The notes under the pieces: model-generated
What the model was told of the DNA's origin: nothing
The model's database searches: none
What the model saw: only the letters and a program-made list of their open reading frames with translations
Shown: positions 1 to 8,977 of the stretch, piece after piece
Layout of the letters: the number at the start of each line of letters is the position of its first letter
How positions within the stretch are numbered: position 1 is the stretch's first letter
From: Bacteroidota bacterium
Lineage (GTDB): Bacteria > Bacteroidota > Bacteroidia > Chitinophagales > LD1
DNA length: 62,500 bases
Assembly (NCBI GenBank): GCA_018267365.1
Contig: JAFDYQ010000025.1
Location: forward strand, 1 to 62,500
Direction: 5' to 3'
Position numbers and translations under genes: made by a program

Positions 1-1725
1 GATGGTGCTACAGGTCCTCAGGGTAATACAGGTGCAGATGGTGCCACCGGTCCTACAGGTGTAGGAGCTACTGGTCCTACTGGTGCCGACGGTGCTACAG
101 GTCCTGCTGGCGCCGCTGGTGCTACGGGTCCTGCTGGCCCTACAGGAGTCGGTGTTACCGGCCCTACCGGAGCTGATGGCGCTACTGGTCCTCAGGGTCC
201 TATAGGTGCTCAGGGTCCGATAGGTACCAACGGTCCTACAGGTGCCACGGGTGCTACAGGCGCGGCAGGTGCCACGGGTCCTACGGGTGCCGCTGGTCCT
301 ACTGGCGCCGCAGGTGCCACGGGTGCTGCCGGTCCTACAGGTGCGGCGGGTGCCGCTGGTCCTACTGGTGCCGCTGGTGCTACGGGCCCAGCCGGTCCTA
401 CAGGTGCGGCGGGTGCTGCTGGTCCTACTGGTGTTGCTGGTCCTACTGGTGCTGCTGGTGCTACGGGTCCTACAGGTGTAGGTGCCACTGGTGCTACAGG
501 TGCCGCAGGTGCTACGGGTCCTGCAGGTGCCGCGGGTGCTACAGGTCCTGCTGGCCCTACAGGAGTCGGTACTACCGGCCCTACCGGAGCTGATGGCGCT
601 ACTGGTCCTCAGGGTCCGATCGGTGCTCAAGGTCCGGTAGGTATAAACGGCCCTACCGGAGCTACAGGTGCTACCGGCGCGGCAGGCGCTACCGGTCCTG
701 CGGGTGCCGCAGGGGCTACGGGTGCTACGGGCGCAGCTGGTGCCACAGGCGCAGCTGGTGCTGCCGGTCCTACAGGAGCCACAGGGGCCGCTGGAGCTAC
801 AGGTCCTGCGGGTCCTACTGGCGCCGCAGGTGCTACAGGTACAGCGGGAACATCCGGTCCTACGGGTCCCACAGGTCCTGGATCGCTGTGCGCAGGTGCT
901 GCTACAAACTATGTGACGAAATTTACAAGCGCTACGACTATTTGTAACTCTATCATATATGATAATGGAGCGCAGGCCGGTATAGGCACTACTAGCCCTC
1001 AAACATCGACGATCGGAGGTGTAGGTGGTGTAGATAAATTTAAAGTGCTCTCTGCTACACCGGCCGCCAATGGTGATATGGTGGAATTTGCTAATACAAG
1101 TGGCAACGGAGTAGCAATGCTCGCGGGCAATACAAGTGCAGCCAATGGATATAATGCGATAGAAGGTGTGACTTATGGAACTTATTCCGGTGTTTTCGGA
1201 TTGCATATACCTGCTACAGGAGTAGGCCGTGGCGGTACTTTCGTGACAAACTCAAGTAATGCTAATGCAATAGGTGTGTATGGCCAGATGCCTACGCTCT
1301 CTGCAGGATGGGCAGGATATTTTGCAGGTGATGTCAATGCCACAGGTGGATACTACAATATTTCAGACAAAAACTTGAAATCTGATATCCAACCTATCAA
1401 TAATGCAATAGACAAAATCATGCAAATTTCAGGTGTGAGCTACTACTACAAGAAGGATATAGCAGACAAGTTTGGCCTTACCAGCAAGCACGTAATCGGT
1501 GTCTTGGCTCAGGATGTAGAGAGTGTGCTGCCAGAGTTGATCAAAGAAACCAGTATACAAGCCAAACTGGACGGCAAATCAATGCAACCCATTAATGCGG
1601 AGAGTATGCCTGTAAAGACTGTAAACTATATAGGACTCATACCTGTATTGATCGAAGGTATCAAGGAACAACAAAAGGAAATAGAGGATCTGAAAAAGCA
1701 GATCAACGAATTATCTAAGAAGTAA
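1..1725 (+). CDS. Collagen-like surface protein with C-terminal S74 intramolecular chaperone (5' end outside window)
   Basis: One reading frame is open from base 1 to the TAA at 1723-1725, so the GTG at 913 is an internal codon and not a start. About 290 residues of Gly-X-Y repeats (mostly [12 protein letters not shown]) are followed by a linker with a Cys, then a stretch typical of Bacteroidota fibre proteins (IGTTSP, VYGQMP), and a C-terminal endosialidase-chaperone (peptidase S74) domain starting near SDKNLKSDI and ending in a Lys/Glu-rich coiled coil. In that family the domain trimerises the fibre and may cleave itself off; a collagen-like triple helix fits a trimer. The Gly-X-Y register is broken at least four times by a Gly-Val-Gly step. 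The signal peptide and true start lie left of the window. Function is inferred as a cell-surface fibre or adhesin. Confidence 0.88.
   Translation, partial: DGATGPQGNTGADGATGPTGVGATGPTGADGATGPAGAAGATGPAGPTGVGVTGPTGADGATGPQGPIGAQGPIGTNGPTGATGATGAAGATGPTGAAGPTGAAGATGAAGPTGAAGAAGPTGAAGATGPAGPTGAAGAAGPTGVAGPTGAAGATGPTGVGATGATGAAGATGPAGAAGATGPAGPTGVGTTGPTGADGATGPQGPIGAQGPVGINGPTGATGATGAAGATGPAGAAGATGATGAAGATGAAGAAGPTGATGAAGATGPAGPTGAAGATGTAGTSGPTGPTGPGSLCAGAATNYVTKFTSATTICNSIIYDNGAQAGIGTTSPQTSTIGGVGGVDKFKVLSATPAANGDMVEFANTSGNGVAMLAGNTSAANGYNAIEGVTYGTYSGVFGLHIPATGVGRGGTFVTNSSNANAIGVYGQMPTLSAGWAGYFAGDVNATGGYYNISDKNLKSDIQPINNAIDKIMQISGVSYYYKKDIADKFGLTSKHVIGVLAQDVESVLPELIKETSIQAKLDGKSMQPINAESMPVKTVNYIGLIPVLIEGIKEQQKEIEDLKKQINELSKK
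130..705 (+). repeat. Long-period (417-nt) duplication inside the collagen-like region
   Basis: The stretch beginning at 130 (cctgctggccctacaggagt) recurs at 547 with few differences over roughly 150 bases, giving an offset of 417 nt (139 codons). Each copy encodes the same order of triplets, including the GVG break and a [17 protein letters not shown] block. This sits on top of the 9-nt Gly-X-Y periodicity and suggests growth of the domain by in-frame duplication. Confidence 0.75.
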
Positions 1726-1745
1726 TCGTAACTATTAAGTAACTT

Positions 1746-1782
1746 ATAGGAAAGGGTCCCTTATCTGGGGACCCTTTCCTAT
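1746..1782 (+). terminator. Strong stem-loop after the collagen-like gene
   Basis: A perfect 15-bp inverted repeat (1746-1760 with 1768-1782) with a 7-nt loop begins 20 bases after the stop codon. No T-run follows. It is a likely transcription end or RNA-stabilising hairpin. Confidence 0.7.
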
Positions 1783-1912
1783 ATCCGCTCAAGCCTAAGT
1801 GATTGGTTCCCTACGCTTGTCTGACATAGTTGCCAATAAGAAGGTACATCGCTGTTAAATCAGCTTGCTAATACTTGTTTTTTGGTTACTTTACATCTGA
1901 AAATAAAATCCG

Positions 1913-4120
1913 ATGCGCAAGATTATTTACACGTTTTTTATTCTGGCAGTTTTTAGTTTTTCACTGAAGGCCAATGTCGGCGACACCACCTGGGTACAGG
2001 CCCAGAATGTGCAACTCAGCTGGTATAATGACTATGATACCACTGCTGTATTCCCAGATGGATCCAAGACCTACCGCAAGATATATATGATCATGACCTT
2101 GGGGCAGTATAATTGTCCTGCCGGTACGCAATATTGCCATCAGTGGGATTACGATCTGGAGAACTATGTGATGACTAAAAGTGGCGATACACTAGAGATG
2201 TCACGTTGGATCACTCCGTTTGCCACATCCGGTACTCCGGGATTTGGATCATCGTGGAAGCAACACAACATATTTGATGTCACTGATTACTACCAGCAGC
2301 TGAAGGATAGTGCAGCTATCAGGGTGCACTATTCAGGCTATTCGGGAGGGTTTACCCTGGACGTGAAGTTTGCGTTCATAGAGGGCACGCCTGAGCGGAA
2401 TGTAATAGGTATTAATAAGCTCTGGAGCGGTGGCTACAGCTATGGTGACCCAAGTAATCTTATCGATAATAATATACAACCGATCACTCTCACGCCACCC
2501 TCCGGCACACAATCTGCGGAAATGAAGCTGGCTATCACAGGCCATGGTCAGGATAATGCAACGGGCTGCTGCGAATTTGACTTTACTGGAGCGGGGCATA
2601 CCTATAGTGTGTCTATGAATAGTACAGTGGTGGGACAGCAAAACATGAATATAGTCTGTGGTACCACGGAGATATACCCGCAGGGAGGCACCTGGGCATT
2701 TCGTAGAGCGGGCAACTGGTGTCCGGGTGGCAAAGTAGCCTTGGCACAATATAAACTGAATGGGGTCGCAGCCGGTACGCCATATGCAGTGGATCTTAAC
2801 TTCGATGACACCTACGATGGCGGCGGCAGCTACGGGAGCTATAAGATAGAGGCTTCTGTTTTTTCCTACGGCGGATCAAACAAAACACTCGATGCCTCAC
2901 TTGAAGACGTTGTAGCCCCGACTTCTTTTGAATGGTACCGCAGAGAAAATCCTCTGGCCAGCCAGCCTATCATACTAGTGAGAAATACGGGTAGTACCCC
3001 TATCACCTCAATACTTTTTGAGTACGGTGTTAAGGATTCGGCTACATCTCAGTTTGTCTGGACAGGTACTCTGGCTCCATATTCTAATACTACTATCACC
3101 ATGGCTGCTCTGCGAGCTCTTACCAATCTTTCCCTGGAAGGAGCCACGGGGTCGCATCAGTTTGCTGTCAGGATATTGCAGGTGAATGGATCTACAGATG
3201 ATGATGCAAGCAATGATGTTCTCACGTCTTCGTTTAATATAGCTCCTACATGGCCTTCTCAGTTTGCCATCAACCTGACTACAAGCAGCCTGGCCCAAGG
3301 AGCGGACCCGCTGACCTCAAACTGGGGCTCCGGTGCCAGTGATGCCAGCTGGGAGCTGACCGATGCCAATGGCGCTGTGATAGCCTCCAGAAACAACCTG
3401 AATATCAGAACAGCCTATAAGGATACTATAAATCTCACCGCAGCCGGTTTCTATAGACTCAAAGTGAATACGAGCGCCTGTACCGGCCTGCACTGGTGGC
3501 CCCTCGATGGACAGTCGGGATATACTGCGGGGTCGATAGTGGTACGCGATTTTAACAATAATGTAAATCTACCCCTCAGTGGTAATGTCTATACAGGAAC
3601 GTATCACGATGACTTCGGTTGTGGTTTCACGCAGTATTTTACCACCACAGGTGTATGCCAGATGGATGCGCCGGTGATCAGTAGAAACGGTAGTACGCTT
3701 TCCGCTACGTCTGCTGCCACCTATCAGTGGTATCGCAATGGTGTGCTGATCAGCGGAGCTACCAATAGTACATACGATATCACTAGCAATGGCAACTATA
3801 CGGTGAAAGTAACTGACGGTGCCGACTGCAGCAGTATATCCGCAAACCTGGCGGTGATCAATGTAGGTGTGACAGAGGTTGGCAACTTGTCGTCTGTGTC
3901 TATCGCGCCCAATCCTGCGCAGAATACATTTGTCATTCATGCAGACAATGAACTGTTAGGTGCCAGCTATACACTGAGTGATATGATGGGCAGGAAAGTG
4001 TCTGCTGGTCAGCTGACATCTGATCGTACGCAGGTATCAGTAGCATCACTGGCCACTGGAGTATACCTGCTCAATATCGGATCACAAAACCATCAATCAT
4101 TTAAGGTGGTCAAGAACTAG
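1913..4120 (+). CDS. Secreted peptide-N-glycosidase F-like protein with T9SS type A sorting domain
   Basis: 735 aa. PNGase F family enzymes release N-glycans from glycoproteins by cleaving the GlcNAc-Asn amide bond. Residues 1-20 form a signal peptide. The two-part PNGase F fold spans roughly 22-315: CPAGTQYCHQWD carries the Asp (D79) matching catalytic D60 of Elizabethkingia PNGase F, and GCCEFDF carries a Glu (E221) matching E206. By my eye alignment the position of E118 is Ser141 (HYSGY), so activity is not certain. After about residue 330 come beta-sandwich/Ig-like regions and, from about 660, a type A C-terminal sorting domain (APNPAQNTF ... ATGVYLLNI), so the protein should cross the outer membrane by T9SS. 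Its 3' end overlaps that of the convergent mfd gene by 11 bases. Confidence 0.87.
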   Translation: MRKIIYTFFILAVFSFSLKANVGDTTWVQAQNVQLSWYNDYDTTAVFPDGSKTYRKIYMIMTLGQYNCPAGTQYCHQWDYDLENYVMTKSGDTLEMSRWITPFATSGTPGFGSSWKQHNIFDVTDYYQQLKDSAAIRVHYSGYSGGFTLDVKFAFIEGTPERNVIGINKLWSGGYSYGDPSNLIDNNIQPITLTPPSGTQSAEMKLAITGHGQDNATGCCEFDFTGAGHTYSVSMNSTVVGQQNMNIVCGTTEIYPQGGTWAFRRAGNWCPGGKVALAQYKLNGVAAGTPYAVDLNFDDTYDGGGSYGSYKIEASVFSYGGSNKTLDASLEDVVAPTSFEWYRRENPLASQPIILVRNTGSTPITSILFEYGVKDSATSQFVWTGTLAPYSNTTITMAALRALTNLSLEGATGSHQFAVRILQVNGSTDDDASNDVLTSSFNIAPTWPSQFAINLTTSSLAQGADPLTSNWGSGASDASWELTDANGAVIASRNNLNIRTAYKDTINLTAAGFYRLKVNTSACTGLHWWPLDGQSGYTAGSIVVRDFNNNVNLPLSGNVYTGTYHDDFGCGFTQYFTTTGVCQMDAPVISRNGSTLSATSAATYQWYRNGVLISGATNSTYDITSNGNYTVKVTDGADCSSISANLAVINVGVTEVGNLSSVSIAPNPAQNTFVIHADNELLGASYTLSDMMGRKVSAGQLTSDRTQVSVASLATGVYLLNIGSQNHQSFKVVKN

Positions 4121-7100
4121 ACGTAGTCTCGCTGCCTCCGCTATAGACAAACTCGCTGACCTCCTGCAGTTTCTGCGAAGCTTGCTTCATGGATCCTATA
4201 CCCTCTACGTGAAGTACCAGATACTTGTCTGTTTCGCGCAGGTAGATACCCTGCTTATGTTTTTGTACATACAGCATGATCCGGGCAAATGCCTGCGAGG
4301 AGTAGAACGAAGACGACTGATTTGAGATAAAATAGCAACGCAAGTGCCGGTTCTTGATGATCATCTGCTCCATGCCCAGCTTGGTAGCGATCCACTTCAG
4401 CCTTACGCCATTGAATAGTTCATGTATCTGCTTAGGTACTTTGCCAAAGCGATCTGTGAGTTTTGCTTCGTAGGCGGCTAGCTCTTCTTCATTCTTGATC
4501 TCGTTCAGATCTTTGTACAGCGTCATACGCTCGGCAGAGTTGCGCACGTACTCGTCTGGGATCAGCATCTCTAGATCCGTTTCTATGCTGCACTCCTTTG
4601 AGTATTCCTGCGTCTCTTGTAGCTCCTCTGCGTAGAGCTCTTTGAAGTCTGATTCCTTCAGCTCTCGGATCGCTTCATCCAGTATCTTGTGGTATACATC
4701 GTACCCTATCTCTGCTATAAAGCCGCTTTGCTCGCCGCCCAGCAGGTTGCCGGCGCCGCGTATATCCATGTCGCGCATGGCGATGTTAAAGCCGCTTCCT
4801 AGCTCGGCAAATTCTTCGATGGTTTTCAGACGTTGTTTGGCCTCTTGTGTCAGAGAGTGTTTTGGCGGAGCCAGCAGATAGCAGAAGGCATGCTTATTAG
4901 AGCGCCCAACGCGGCCGCGAAGCTGATGCAGGTCGCTGAGACCAAACTGATGCGCATTATTGATGATGATCGTATTCGCATTAGGTATATCGATGCCAGC
5001 CTCAATGATATTTGTGGCCAGGAGCACATCAAATTCTTTATTGACAAACTGCAGTAACACTTCTTCCAGTTTCTCGCCATCCAGCTGACCGTGGGCTACG
5101 CCTATATCAATATTGGGAACGATCTTATTGAGCATCGTTTTGACTTCTGTAATATCCTTCACCCTATTGTGAATAAAAAACACCTGGCCTCCGCGGTACA
5201 CTTCAAATTCTATCGCTTCACGGATGATATCTGGATTCAATGGGTGCACCTCTGTAGTGATAGGCTGCCTGTTTGGCGGTGGTGTATTGATGATACTCAG
5301 GTCCCGTGCGCCCATCATAGAGAATTGTAACGTACGCGGTATAGGTGTAGCGGTGAGCGTCAGGCAGTCGATATTGGCTTTGAGGTCTTTCAGCGTTTCC
5401 TTGACCTGTACCCCAAACTTCTGCTCCTCATCTATCACCATAAGCCCTAGATCTTTGAATTTTACAGTTTTACCTACTAGCGCTTGGGTGCCGATAATGA
5501 TATTGGTCTTGCCTTCCGCGAGCTTCTGTATCGTTTCTTTCTTGTCTTTACCCGTCTTGAATCGATTCAGGTAATCTATCTCAATGGGAAAATCAGCCAA
5601 ACGCTCCTTGAAGGTCTTCTGATGCTGCATGGCGAGGATCGTGGTAGGTACCATTACAGCTACCTGTTTGCCATCCAGCACCGCTTTGAATGCAGCGCGT
5701 ATAGCCACCTCCGTTTTGCCAAAACCCACATCACCACATACGAGCCTATCCATTGGTGACTGGCGCTCCATATCGCGCTTTACATCTTCGGTGGCCTTAG
5801 CCTGATCTGGTGTGTCCTCATACATAAAGGATGCCTCCAGCTCCGTCTGCATGTAGTTATCCTTAGAGTAGGCGAAACCTTTGTGTGTGCGCCGCTTGGC
5901 ATAGAGCTGTATCAGGTCAAAGGCGATCTCTTTGATGCGCTTCTTTGTTTTCTTCTTCAGGTTGGCCCAGGTGTCGGTACCGAGTTTATGCACGCGGGGT
6001 GCTTCGCCCTCTTTGCCTACGTACTTTGATATCTTGTGCAGTGACTGTATGCCGACATAGAGGATGTCATTGCCAGCATAGATCAGGCGCACTGCCTCTT
6101 GCTTCTGCCCGCCGGAGTCTATTTTTTCCAACCCGGAGAAAACACCCACACCGTGATCGATGTGCGTCACATAATCGCCGGGCTTCAGCTCCCGCAGTGT
6201 TTTGAGCAGGAGCTGCGTATCGCGCGAGTAGCCTTGCTTCAGGTTGTATTTGTGGTAGCGGTTGAATATCTGGTGGTCTGTATAAAAGGCAATCTTCAGA
6301 TCTGTGTCTATGAATCCCTGATGTATGGCCGCATACACTGCTGTAAACGGCACTTTCGTCTTCAGGTCTTCAAAGATGGCATAGAAGCGTTCTATCTGCT
6401 TGGCATTGTCAGAGAAAATGAGATTGGTAATGCCATTCTCATCATTGGCCTTGAGGTCAGAGATCAGCAGCTCAAAGTTCTTGTTGAAGGATGGTTGCGG
6501 CTTGGAGTTAAACTGTACCTTCTTATCTGTGCGGTAGAAGTTGCCCCCACCAAACTCTATGATGCGGAAGCGGCGCAACTGGCGCACCAGGTCACCCGAT
6601 GAGACAAACACCTCAGACGGCGCACCCTCTCTCAGCGGGTGCCGCTCATCCAGGTCAGACAAGTCTGACTGCTTCTCTTTGAATTTCTCGGCCTTGGCCA
6701 TCGTATCATCTAGCTGATCTATGAGTAGCTGCGCGTCCTTGATCCAGACGATCGTATTGTCATTGAAGACCTCAAACACAGACGCCTTACTCTCATTGGT
6801 AAAGTGTGTCTGCATATTCGGCACGATAGTGATGCTGGATATTTTCTTGACCGAGAGCTGTGTATTAGGGTCAAAGGTCCGGATAGACTCTACATCAGTA
6901 TCGAAAAGCTCTATGCGGTACGGCTGCTCATTGCCAAAAGAATAGATATCTATGATGCCACCACGTATGGAAAACTGCCCAGGCTCATATACAAAATCTA
7001 CCCGCTCAAACTCAAAATCTACCAGCAGCTCGATCATAAAGTCTATGTCGAGTTTCTCTCCTGTCTTGATGCGTAGCGTTTGCTCTTCCAGCTTCTCCTT

Positions 7101-7505
7101 TTTTACAGCCTTCTCAAACAGAGCCTCAGGATAGGACACCGCAAGCTCAACACGAGAGGACGGATTAGACAGCCTATTCACAGCTTCTGTGCGTAGCAGT
7201 ACATTGTTGTTATTCAGCTCTTCGAATGCCTGTGGCCGTTTGAAAGAGTCAGGAAAGAAAAAGACATCCTTATGCGTCAGCAGTGCCGTCAGGTTATTCT
7301 GAAAGTAAGCCGCCTCTTCTTTATCATTCATGATAAAAAGATGATTGTACTCCGTGGTGCGGAAAGCCGCTGCTGCCACAAACGATTCCTGTGATCCTGT
7401 CAGGCCCGAGAGGCTAATATCGGCTTCTGATTCTTTTAGCAATTCTCGCAGGCGCTGTAGTCCTTCTGACTCTGCATAGCGCCCTATGATCTCATCTATA
7501 TTCAT
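4110..7505 (-). CDS. mfd: Transcription-repair coupling factor Mfd
   Basis: 1131 aa, close to the 1148 of E. coli Mfd. It displaces RNA polymerase stalled at DNA damage and recruits UvrA. In order: UvrB-like N-terminal region, RNA polymerase-binding CarD-like module with the motif GDYVTHIDHGVGVFSGLE, superfamily 2 helicase domain with Walker A GDVGFGKTE near residue 595 and DEEQ near 695, helicase C-terminal domain with GRVGRS, and a C-terminal TRCF domain. I chose the ATG at 7505 because the frame-extending upstream codon at 7514 is TTG and GGAG sits just before this ATG. uvrA, its partner, is at 21492-24410. Confidence 0.97.
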   Translation of the reverse strand: MNIDEIIGRYAESEGLQRLRELLKESEADISLSGLTGSQESFVAAAAFRTTEYNHLFIMNDKEEAAYFQNNLTALLTHKDVFFFPDSFKRPQAFEELNNNNVLLRTEAVNRLSNPSSRVELAVSYPEALFEKAVKKEKLEEQTLRIKTGEKLDIDFMIELLVDFEFERVDFVYEPGQFSIRGGIIDIYSFGNEQPYRIELFDTDVESIRTFDPNTQLSVKKISSITIVPNMQTHFTNESKASVFEVFNDNTIVWIKDAQLLIDQLDDTMAKAEKFKEKQSDLSDLDERHPLREGAPSEVFVSSGDLVRQLRRFRIIEFGGGNFYRTDKKVQFNSKPQPSFNKNFELLISDLKANDENGITNLIFSDNAKQIERFYAIFEDLKTKVPFTAVYAAIHQGFIDTDLKIAFYTDHQIFNRYHKYNLKQGYSRDTQLLLKTLRELKPGDYVTHIDHGVGVFSGLEKIDSGGQKQEAVRLIYAGNDILYVGIQSLHKISKYVGKEGEAPRVHKLGTDTWANLKKKTKKRIKEIAFDLIQLYAKRRTHKGFAYSKDNYMQTELEASFMYEDTPDQAKATEDVKRDMERQSPMDRLVCGDVGFGKTEVAIRAAFKAVLDGKQVAVMVPTTILAMQHQKTFKERLADFPIEIDYLNRFKTGKDKKETIQKLAEGKTNIIIGTQALVGKTVKFKDLGLMVIDEEQKFGVQVKETLKDLKANIDCLTLTATPIPRTLQFSMMGARDLSIINTPPPNRQPITTEVHPLNPDIIREAIEFEVYRGGQVFFIHNRVKDITEVKTMLNKIVPNIDIGVAHGQLDGEKLEEVLLQFVNKEFDVLLATNIIEAGIDIPNANTIIINNAHQFGLSDLHQLRGRVGRSNKHAFCYLLAPPKHSLTQEAKQRLKTIEEFAELGSGFNIAMRDMDIRGAGNLLGGEQSGFIAEIGYDVYHKILDEAIRELKESDFKELYAEELQETQEYSKECSIETDLEMLIPDEYVRNSAERMTLYKDLNEIKNEEELAAYEAKLTDRFGKVPKQIHELFNGVRLKWIATKLGMEQMIIKNRHLRCYFISNQSSSFYSSQAFARIMLYVQKHKQGIYLRETDKYLVLHVEGIGSMKQASQKLQEVSEFVYSGGSETTSSS

Positions 7506-7524
7506 ATACTCCAAAATAGTTTAG

Positions 7525-7546
7525 CCCCGTATCGCCTGATACGGGG
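7525..7546 (-). terminator. Hairpin between the GNAT gene and mfd
   Basis: Perfect 9-bp stem (7525-7533 with 7538-7546) with a GCCT loop, in the short gap between the GNAT gene and mfd, which are both on the minus strand. It would end transcription of the DUF4290-GNAT pair. The T-rich tail is on the plus strand, so the direction is not certain. Confidence 0.55.
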
Positions 7547-7594
7547 TGTTGTTTTATCTATTACCTGCTACTAGTGAGCCAGATAGTATGTCCT

Positions 7595-8062
7595 TTATTT
7601 CAAATACAGGTTCATATAATTGATGGCGTGATGAAATCCCATCTCCTGCCAGAACTTATTAGCGCCTTCATTTTGCACAGCTACCAGCAGGTCTATTTTC
7701 TCTACTTCCTGCTCACGGGCAAAGTCCAGCACCTCGCTCATTAATTGTTTTGCTACTCCTTGCCGGCGATATGCTAGCTCTATCACCATATCCTGCACGT
7801 ACATTCTGCGCCGTATCACAAAGACATCAGGTGTCTGGCTCACGTGAGCTATCACATAGCCAGCGATCTTGCCTTCATCTTCAGCCACAATAACCCGATA
7901 ATTTTCTTTCTCTAAAAGAGACTTTACAAACTCGGCAAACTTAGCCTCGGCACCATCTACCACTTCAAACATCGGCTCCACAGGCGCATGGATATCTATC
8001 AGATACCTCCATAGCGGCAGCATCTGAGGTACGTCCGCACTATTGGCCCTTCTGTATATCAT
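7595..8062 (-). CDS. GNAT-family N-acetyltransferase
   Basis: 155 aa, a single acetyltransferase domain. The acetyl-CoA binding motif A is visible as VIELAYRRQGVAKQLMSEVL at about residues 93-112, followed by LLVAVQNEGANKFWQEMGF, typical of motif B. Substrate unknown; the family acetylates amino groups of small molecules or proteins. Its ATG lies inside the 3' end of the upstream DUF4290 gene (23-base overlap), so the two are probably translated from one message. Confidence 0.9.
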   Translation of the reverse strand: MIYRRANSADVPQMLPLWRYLIDIHAPVEPMFEVVDGAEAKFAEFVKSLLEKENYRVIVAEDEGKIAGYVIAHVSQTPDVFVIRRRMYVQDMVIELAYRRQGVAKQLMSEVLDFAREQEVEKIDLLVAVQNEGANKFWQEMGFHHAINYMNLYLK

Positions 8063-8792
8063 TATTCCGGTTCTTGTTGTTATTATACTGCTTGCGGAAA
8101 CCGTTGTTGTTATTGTTGTTGTTTCGGTTCTGGTTGTTATTGTTGCGGTTCTGGTTATTGCGGTTCTGGTTGTTGTTGTTGCGGCCCTGATTGTTAAACT
8201 GGCGCTTGCCGTTGTTGTTATTCTGATTGATGTTGCTCTGGCGGTTGGCGCGGGAGAGTTCGCTGATGTTGTCTTCTACGCTCAGGCTCAGCTCACCCTT
8301 AGAGATGATGTTGAGGTCATTCTTAATGATCTCGTCATTCGTATTCTCTTTGTTCCAGTTCACATAGGTCAGCTTCATATAGTTGCCTATACACTGTGCA
8401 AAGGCCAGGCGCTTCTCTGGGTCTTCTACCTCTACAGCCTTGCTCACCAGTGCGGCTACGTTCTTGCCATAGTGGCGGTGCTTGATCTTGGTCTGTGGGT
8501 ACTCTAGCGGCTCCGGTTTCTCTATGATCTGAGACTTAGTAGTCTTGGGATACGGAGAGTCTACGTCGAGCTTAAACTCGCTGATCATAAACAGGTGGTC
8601 CCAAAGTTTGTGTCGGAAATCCTCCACATTGCGCAGGTGCGGATTGAGCTGCCCCATCAATTCAATGATCTCATGCGCCGTACGGTTGCGGTGCTCGCGG
8701 TCTTCTATCTTGATACAGTTATCTACTATGCGTTTGATGTGGCGGCCATACTCGGCCAGGGTTATCTTTTCTCTTACGGTATTATATTCCAT
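8040..8792 (-). CDS. DUF4290 family protein with Asn/Arg-rich low-complexity tail
   Basis: 250 aa. Residues 1 to about 180 match DUF4290 in style (EYGRHIKRIVDNC, RNRTAHEIIELMGQLNPHLR, DHLFMISEF), a Bacteroidota family of unknown role. From about residue 185 to the end the protein is an Asn/Gln/Arg/Lys tract made of NNNQNR-type units, expected to be disordered and basic and resembling prion-like RNA-associated tails. No signal peptide or membrane segment, so it is likely cytoplasmic. It forms a two-gene unit with the GNAT gene. Confidence 0.88.
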   Translation of the reverse strand: MEYNTVREKITLAEYGRHIKRIVDNCIKIEDREHRNRTAHEIIELMGQLNPHLRNVEDFRHKLWDHLFMISEFKLDVDSPYPKTTKSQIIEKPEPLEYPQTKIKHRHYGKNVAALVSKAVEVEDPEKRLAFAQCIGNYMKLTYVNWNKENTNDEIIKNDLNIISKGELSLSVEDNISELSRANRQSNINQNNNNGKRQFNNQGRNNNNQNRNNQNRNNNNQNRNNNNNNNGFRKQYNNNKNRNNDIQKGQ

Positions 8793-8821
8793 TATCTTGT
8801 TTGGATCTGGTCTGTGATTAA

Positions 8822-8848
8822 TAAAAAAAGGCTGTCCGCCATAGCGGA
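8822..8848 (-). promoter_or_regulatory. Small hairpin plus T-run in the DUF4290 leader (attenuator-like)
   Basis: TCCGC-CATA-GCGGA (8835-8848) forms a 5-bp stem; on the minus strand it is followed after five bases by seven T. The stem is short for a strong terminator. Position between a candidate leader peptide and the gene suggests, but does not show, attenuation. Confidence 0.3.
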
Positions 8849-8864
8849 AATAAAACAGGGAAGA

Positions 8865-8915
8865 TCAGTGGTTAGATGCCTGTGGACGAATGACCGCGGA
8901 GGGATTGGGTCTCAT
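8865..8915 (-). CDS. Possible 16-aa leader peptide upstream of the DUF4290 gene
   Basis: In the 185-base gap upstream of the DUF4290 gene, an ATG at 8915 opens MRPNPSAVIRPQASNH and stops at 8865, with GAAGG directly before the ATG. It lies downstream of a perfect -7 type box (TATCTTTG, 8938-8945, minus strand). A small hairpin (8835-8848) and a run of seven T follow before the DUF4290 start. Short open frames arise by chance, so this is speculative. Confidence 0.25.
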   Translation of the reverse strand: MRPNPSAVIRPQASNH

Positions 8916-8977
8916 CCTTCAGACCAACTTGATTCTACAAAGATAAATGGTTTGGTCAAAACTTCCTAACCGGCCTT

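Noticed and set aside
210..872. Open frames on both strands within the collagen-like region (for example 210-488 and 627-872 minus, 242-481 and 668-916 plus)
   Set aside because: They are by-products of the repeated GGT/GCT/CCT codons of the real frame and have extreme low-complexity translations.
1..900. Short direct repeats that might be a CRISPR array or tandem satellite
   Set aside because: The 9-nt period matches Gly-X-Y codons in one open frame; there are no spacers of constant length or cas genes.
913..1725. A separate gene starting with GTG at 913
   Set aside because: The frame is continuous with the collagen-like region upstream; the GTG is an internal valine.
8043..8507. 154-aa hydrophobic open frame on the plus strand
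   Set aside because: It is the antisense of the Asn-rich DUF4290 tail; the apparent Val/Ile/Leu richness comes from reversed AAC/AAT codons.
8793..8977. tRNA-like or small RNA gene in the gap before the DUF4290 gene
   Set aside because: I could not fold a cloverleaf or find a TTC-loop sequence with a matching acceptor stem; only a weak hairpin is visible.
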